A stretch of DNA of 17,399 bases from an uncultured Lachnospiraceae bacterium (GTDB lineage Bacteria; Bacillota; Clostridia; Lachnospirales; Lachnospiraceae), in NCBI GenBank assembly GCA_902803625.1, contig CADCQV010000020.1, forward strand, positions 1 to 17,399, in the 5' to 3' direction. A program made the position numbers and the translations under genes. Shown piece by piece: positions 14,831-17,399 of this stretch; position 1 is the stretch's first letter, and every line of letters begins with the position of its first letter. The notes below the pieces were generated by a model. It saw only the letters and a program-made list of their open reading frames with translations, was not told where the DNA came from and made no database searches.

Positions 14831-16520
14831 TTATTAATACCCCCTGCACAAATACCGAAAAAACGAGCAGCGGCACGATCTCCATAAGAACCCTGTTTCC
14901 CGAATCGCTGGTCCTCACCGCCAGTACGCCGCCTCTCGCAAAGCATACGGCAATGATCGCCAGCACCAGCGCTGCAGGGAGAAACAGCATAACCGGAATA
15001 TCCCTGCCTCTTCTCCTTACAAGCTCAAATATAAGCATAGCACAATAAATAACTATTATTATTGAAAATAGTCCCCAGCCGTTACCCAGCCTGACATTCA
15101 GGAAAAATGCCTTGAGATTTGTAAGATAACGCCCGCTGTTTATAAGCAGAAGTCCGGCATTTCCCAAGGCCAGCAGGACCAACAGCAATACCGGCAGGTA
15201 CGCGCTCTTTATCCTGTCCCGTATAAATATTATGTAAACTGCCAGTGCCACTATCAATCCGGCCATAAGCAGTGCTGTCTTTGAATCAAGAAAGCTGTAT
15301 AAAGGATCAATACCGATCCTAAGGTAAATCATCCCGTAATAGCCTAATTCCATTATACACAGAGGCAAAGCGAAATGTAAAAGAAGCTTTTCTTTTTTTA
15401 TCGGAAGAACGGAAAAAGCAAGTGCCAGAACAAATACCAGAACACCACCCTCCATCCGGCTCATTATGAGAAAGGCGTTCATAAAGAGGATCCTGAAATC
15501 CAAAAGCCTCTCCTCTGCCCTGTCAACGAAAGCGTTGTCAGATCCTCTTCCTCCACCGCCTGAATAAAGCTCAAGCAAAAATACAATGAAAAGGAAATCC
15601 ATAAAGTAAACATTTGACAATATCCATTTAGACAGCACAATAAAAGGCTCACAGCTCACGAGAAAGAGGGTTCCCGGAAGTGCCGCGGCAAGAACCGGCA
15701 GATTTGGAAAACTAGGTTTACATAAATCCGCCGACTCTTCCCGGCCATGAGGTTTACATAAATTTCCCAATTCTTTCACCTTTCGAGGTTTACATAAATC
15801 TGAAAAGTCTGAAAGAGCCTCATACAGTGCGGCAAAGAATATCAGTACGAAATTGCAATTTAAGAAATGCTGTATTCCAAAGCTCTGGTCAAAATCAAAC
15901 AGAAAAGGAAGGCATTGTATAACGGCCGTTGTTTGACCCACATCCGTAAGGTACTTGTCAAGACTGGCAGTAATAAAGCCGTCATGAACAAGTATGGAGG
16001 GATACATAGAGTAGTAGTAAACGGAATCATTTGTAACGATCTGGGAAAGAATGCCTGAACAGGAAAAAAAAGCCACCATAATAACTACAGCATACCCTGC
16101 TGCAGTAAAAGCCGCATCCTTCCAGGCGTTTTTCTTAACCTCCGTTCCCCTAAATGAACCTTTATCCGGAGGATCGACGGCCGTCACCTCTTCATCTCCA
16201 TAATAAAGCTCCTGCCCGGCGTCAGAGGGTCTCAGCCTCACATAGGCAATAAGTGCCGCCATCAGGAGAAGATAAAAAACTATGATATTGTGAACAGAAA
16301 GCCTGATACCGATGATCAGGAGAAGAAAACCCATTACCCCGAAAAGCGAAAGCCCCAGCGGAAAGGCAAGCAGCATATCCTTTTTCCGGGGCAGCCTTTT
16401 TCTTATTATGCCCGATGGTATAAGCCCCGCCGTAAAGAGCCCGACTATAACCATCACCTGCCTAAGGAAATAAATGCTCTCCCTGCTCCCTATGATATTC
16501 CTGTACGCGTAAATGTCCAT
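14751..16520 (-). CDS. Polytopic membrane protein, GT-C-like, with an in-frame repeat array
   Basis: Seen: 589 aa with roughly a dozen hydrophobic segments (for example 24-42, 52-71, 77-94, 135-155, 220-235, 272-290, 300-318). After the fourth helix an acidic, aromatic loop NDSVYYYSMYP (164-174) with LDKYLTDVGQ (187-196) resembles the first outer loop of GT-C glycosyltransferases, where an acidic residue is catalytic; this is inference. A loop at 241-269 contains three copies of (D/N)LCKP spaced 12 residues apart (see 15714-15800). I do not recognise a named family. The last 27 residues are hydrophilic and overlap the SDR gene. The ATG at 16520 has GGAA five bases upstream; a promoter at 16530-16558 would start transcription only a few bases before it. 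An alternative start is codon 23, just inside the first helix. Confidence 0.75.
   Translation of the reverse strand: MDIYAYRNIIGSRESIYFLRQVMVIVGLFTAGLIPSGIIRKRLPRKKDMLLAFPLGLSLFGVMGFLLLIIGIRLSVHNIIVFYLLLMAALIAYVRLRPSDAGQELYYGDEEVTAVDPPDKGSFRGTEVKKNAWKDAAFTAAGYAVVIMVAFFSCSGILSQIVTNDSVYYYSMYPSILVHDGFITASLDKYLTDVGQTTAVIQCLPFLFDFDQSFGIQHFLNCNFVLIFFAALYEALSDFSDLCKPRKVKELGNLCKPHGREESADLCKPSFPNLPVLAAALPGTLFLVSCEPFIVLSKWILSNVYFMDFLFIVFLLELYSGGGGRGSDNAFVDRAEERLLDFRILFMNAFLIMSRMEGGVLVFVLALAFSVLPIKKEKLLLHFALPLCIMELGYYGMIYLRIGIDPLYSFLDSKTALLMAGLIVALAVYIIFIRDRIKSAYLPVLLLVLLALGNAGLLLINSGRYLTNLKAFFLNVRLGNGWGLFSIIIVIYCAMLIFELVRRRGRDIPVMLFLPAALVLAIIAVCFARGGVLAVRTSDSGNRVLMEIVPLLVFSVFVQGVLIIENSIDNRGVQRNRQGGGSKIPERGL
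15230..15239 (+). repeat. TTATGTAAAC motif copy, reverse orientation in the GT-C-like gene
   Basis: The plus strand reads AATATTATGTAAACTGC. The gene codes V-Y-I-I in a membrane helix near residues 428-431. Confidence 0.8.
15714..15800 (-). repeat. Three 15-bp cores at exact 36-bp spacing inside a coding region
   Basis: Cores GATTTATGTAAACCT (15800-15786), AATTTATGTAAACCT (15764-15750) and GATTTATGTAAACCT (15728-15714) differ at one base in total. The two 21-base spacers share only about 9 positions by eye. The period is 12 codons, giving DLCKP, NLCKP and DLCKP at residues 241, 253 and 265 in a hydrophilic loop between helices. Conserved cores with divergent spacers look superficially CRISPR-like, but they are too short and are translated. 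Each core contains the TTATGTAAAC motif found elsewhere in the window. Confidence 0.9.
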
Positions 16521-16529
16521 TTCCGTTCC

Positions 16530-16558
16530 ATTATACGCTATAGATCAAATAAGCTCAA
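16530..16558 (-). promoter_or_regulatory. Sigma-A-type promoter very close to the GT-C-like gene start
   Basis: On the minus strand TTGAGC (16558-16553, four of six to consensus) and a perfect TATAAT (16535-16530) are 17 bases apart. It sits right after the stop codon of the 107-aa gene. The expected transcription start (about 16523) lies only about three bases before the ATG at 16520, so the message would be nearly leaderless unless translation begins at codon 23. Confidence 0.6.
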
Positions 16559-16561
16559 AGT

Positions 16562-16885
16562 TTATCTCTTTATCTCCGTCTTCAGGATCTGTATCAGCTC
16601 CTTTAATGATACCTTGTTCCCGGTATCAAAAGAATCGTCATTGATCGTAAGACAATGCAGTTTTCTGTCGAAAATGCATTGAGCAACGTGATTATGCTTC
16701 CTGTCAAATTCCATCGGTGATTCAGATGTCACACCTCCCGTCCCCTGTGTGTGAGCAAGCTGAATATATACGACAGTATCGTGCTCATATACATTCAGAG
16801 CCTGATTCAGTCCCAGAAGATGCACAAGCTCATCTTTGTCATCAATCTTTTCTTCAAATTTGTTTGATATTTCGGCAAGCTGCAT
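16562..16885 (-). CDS. Uncharacterised 107-aa protein
   Basis: I do not recognise the family. Seen: 107 aa, soluble, no signal peptide or membrane segment. The charged N-terminal helix is ISNKFEEKIDDKDELVHLLG. The middle is beta-like (VYEHDTVVYIQLAH) and followed by a Gly/Thr/Ser turn, then a segment with HNHVAQCIFDRKLHCLT holding three histidines and two cysteines. The carboxy helix is SLKELIQILKTEIKR. The start is well supported: GGAGG (16899-16895) lies nine bases before ATG. A promoter candidate at 16935-16963 points at it. The tight spacing to flanking genes gives no functional hint. Clustered His/Cys residues could bind metal, but that is speculation. Confidence 0.65.
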   Translation of the reverse strand: MQLAEISNKFEEKIDDKDELVHLLGLNQALNVYEHDTVVYIQLAHTQGTGGVTSESPMEFDRKHNHVAQCIFDRKLHCLTINDDSFDTGNKVSLKELIQILKTEIKR

Positions 16886-16889
16886 TATC

Positions 16890-17009
16890 TCATACCTCCA
16901 ACAGTCTGTACTTGAAATCTAACTGCTCTTCTTTATTATATGATACAAACACCAAAAGTCCAAATCATTCCTCATACCGGGCTTCAGCAAATTCTGTCAG
17001 CAAATTCAG
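16890..17009 (-). pseudogene. Possible degraded small gene with an in-frame TGA
   Basis: A strong GGAGG (17019-17015) is followed five bases later by CTG (17009) and in frame by TTG (17003), but no ATG. The frame reads NLLTEFAEARYEE, a TGA at 16967-16965, then FGLLVFVSYNKEEQLDFKYR and LLEV before a TGA at 16892-16890. That last stop lies four bases before the start of the next gene, the spacing expected of a real upstream gene. TGA serves as stop elsewhere here (rfbF, rfbH), so readthrough is not assumed. The promoter at 16935-16963 overlaps this frame, so it may be coincidence. Confidence 0.25.
16935..16963 (-). promoter_or_regulatory. Candidate sigma-A promoter of the 107-aa gene
   Basis: On the minus strand TTGGAC (16963-16958) and a perfect TATAAT (16940-16935) are separated by 17 bases. 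The expected start near 16928 gives a leader of about 43 bases with GGAGG before the ATG at 16885. The -35 box matches consensus only at TTG. Confidence 0.55.
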
Positions 17010-17039
17010 GATATCCTCCTAACACACTTTACCCCGCTG

Positions 17040-17390
17040 TTATTCTGCCACATTCCCGGATCGCTTCCACTGATATATTTTTAGGTCTACCTTCCCGTCA
17101 GTAACCGTTATCCCTTCCGATTCCAGCAGCTTTGCCTGCTCTTCCGCCCCGCCGAAGGCAAACTCTCCGGCCAGCTCTCCCCTGGCATTTACCACACGAA
17201 AACAGGGAATGTTTTCGGGATCAGGATTTTTATGAAGCGCATTACCTACTGCACGGGCCATCTTCCTGTCACCCGCCAGCTCTGCGATCTGCGAATATGT
17301 GGCAACATATCCATACGGTATCTTTTTTACCGCTTCGTATATTCTCTTTGAGGGACAATCACTTATAAGATCATAACTCTCGGCTATCAT
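17040..17390 (-). CDS. MGMT-family protein (alkyltransferase-like), short form
   Basis: Seen: 116 aa covering only the DNA-binding/active-site domain of O6-methylguanine-DNA methyltransferases. PYGYVATYSQIAELAG is the recognition-helix region, R46 in ARAVGNALH is the base-flipping arginine position, and the active-site motif is PCFRVV (C63), followed by FAFGGAEEQAKLLESEGI. Known: repair enzymes carry PCHRV and accept the methyl group on cysteine; alkyltransferase-like proteins have tryptophan there. This protein keeps the cysteine but has Phe for the His that normally activates it. Inference: activity may be reduced or changed. The start is uncertain because the ATG at 17390 lies nine bases from the window end and the frame remains open upstream. 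It appears unrelated to the sugar genes. Confidence 0.85.
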   Translation of the reverse strand: MIAESYDLISDCPSKRIYEAVKKIPYGYVATYSQIAELAGDRKMARAVGNALHKNPDPENIPCFRVVNARGELAGEFAFGGAEEQAKLLESEGITVTDGKVDLKIYQWKRSGNVAE

Positions 17391-17399
17391 CTGTCTGAT

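Noticed and set aside
15714..15800. CRISPR array
   Set aside because: Cores of 15 bases and spacers of 21 are far below CRISPR size, the array is translated in frame, and there are no cas genes.
1..17399. tRNA, rRNA, insertion sequence, integrase or phage genes
   Set aside because: None seen on either strand; all long frames not listed are antisense or out-of-frame shadows of the annotated genes.

Overview
The window is almost entirely coded on the minus strand, with tightly packed and often overlapping genes. It reads as a surface-polysaccharide (glycopolymer) locus of a Gram-positive anaerobe of the Clostridia, probably Lachnospiraceae-like. That assignment is inference. It rests on an SDR resembling the Firmicutes elongation-factor-P reductase YmfI, an MGMT-family protein with the PCFRVV variant, two YfhO-type giant membrane proteins and sigma-A-like promoters. 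No 16S rRNA or other marker is present.

Layout in transcription order (right to left): an MGMT-family protein (17390-17040); a short stretch with a possibly degraded small gene and a promoter; an orphan 107-aa protein (16885-16562); a promoter almost touching the next start codon; a polytopic, GT-C-like membrane protein (16520-14751) that carries a 36-bp-period repeat array; an SDR reductase with a TTG start overlapping it by 80 bp (14830-14144); and a YfhO-family protein (14091-11281). A 223-bp intergenic region with a good promoter follows, and then a second run: rfbF, rfbG, rfbH, a DRE-TIM aldolase fused to an unidentified C-terminal domain, a HAD phosphatase, a second YfhO protein, an acetolactate-synthase-like ThDP enzyme, and a DPM/GtrB/CsbB-type family 2 glycosyltransferase cut by the window edge.

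Working model (inference): RfbF, RfbG and RfbH convert glucose-1-phosphate to CDP-4-keto-3,6-dideoxyglucose. The ThDP enzyme could add a two-carbon branch from pyruvate, as YerE does for yersiniose, and the aldolase domain could add or remove a pyruvate-derived unit. The sugar could then be loaded on a polyprenyl phosphate by the family 2 glycosyltransferase and transferred outside the membrane by YfhO/GT-C proteins, by analogy with the CsbB/YfhO lipoteichoic-acid glycosylation route of Bacillus. No RfbH reductase partner and no obvious 4-C-branch reductase are visible in the window.

Two unexplained repeat systems stand out. (1) The 10-mer TTATGTAAAC occurs 11 times in both orientations, always inside genes and always in one codon register. 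Ten copies lie between 10.1 and 15.8 kb, and three form a perfect 36-bp-period array. (2) Two intergenic arrays of 21-bp and 19-bp units built on GTCATCCTGAGCG lie upstream of the glycosyltransferase and HAD genes.
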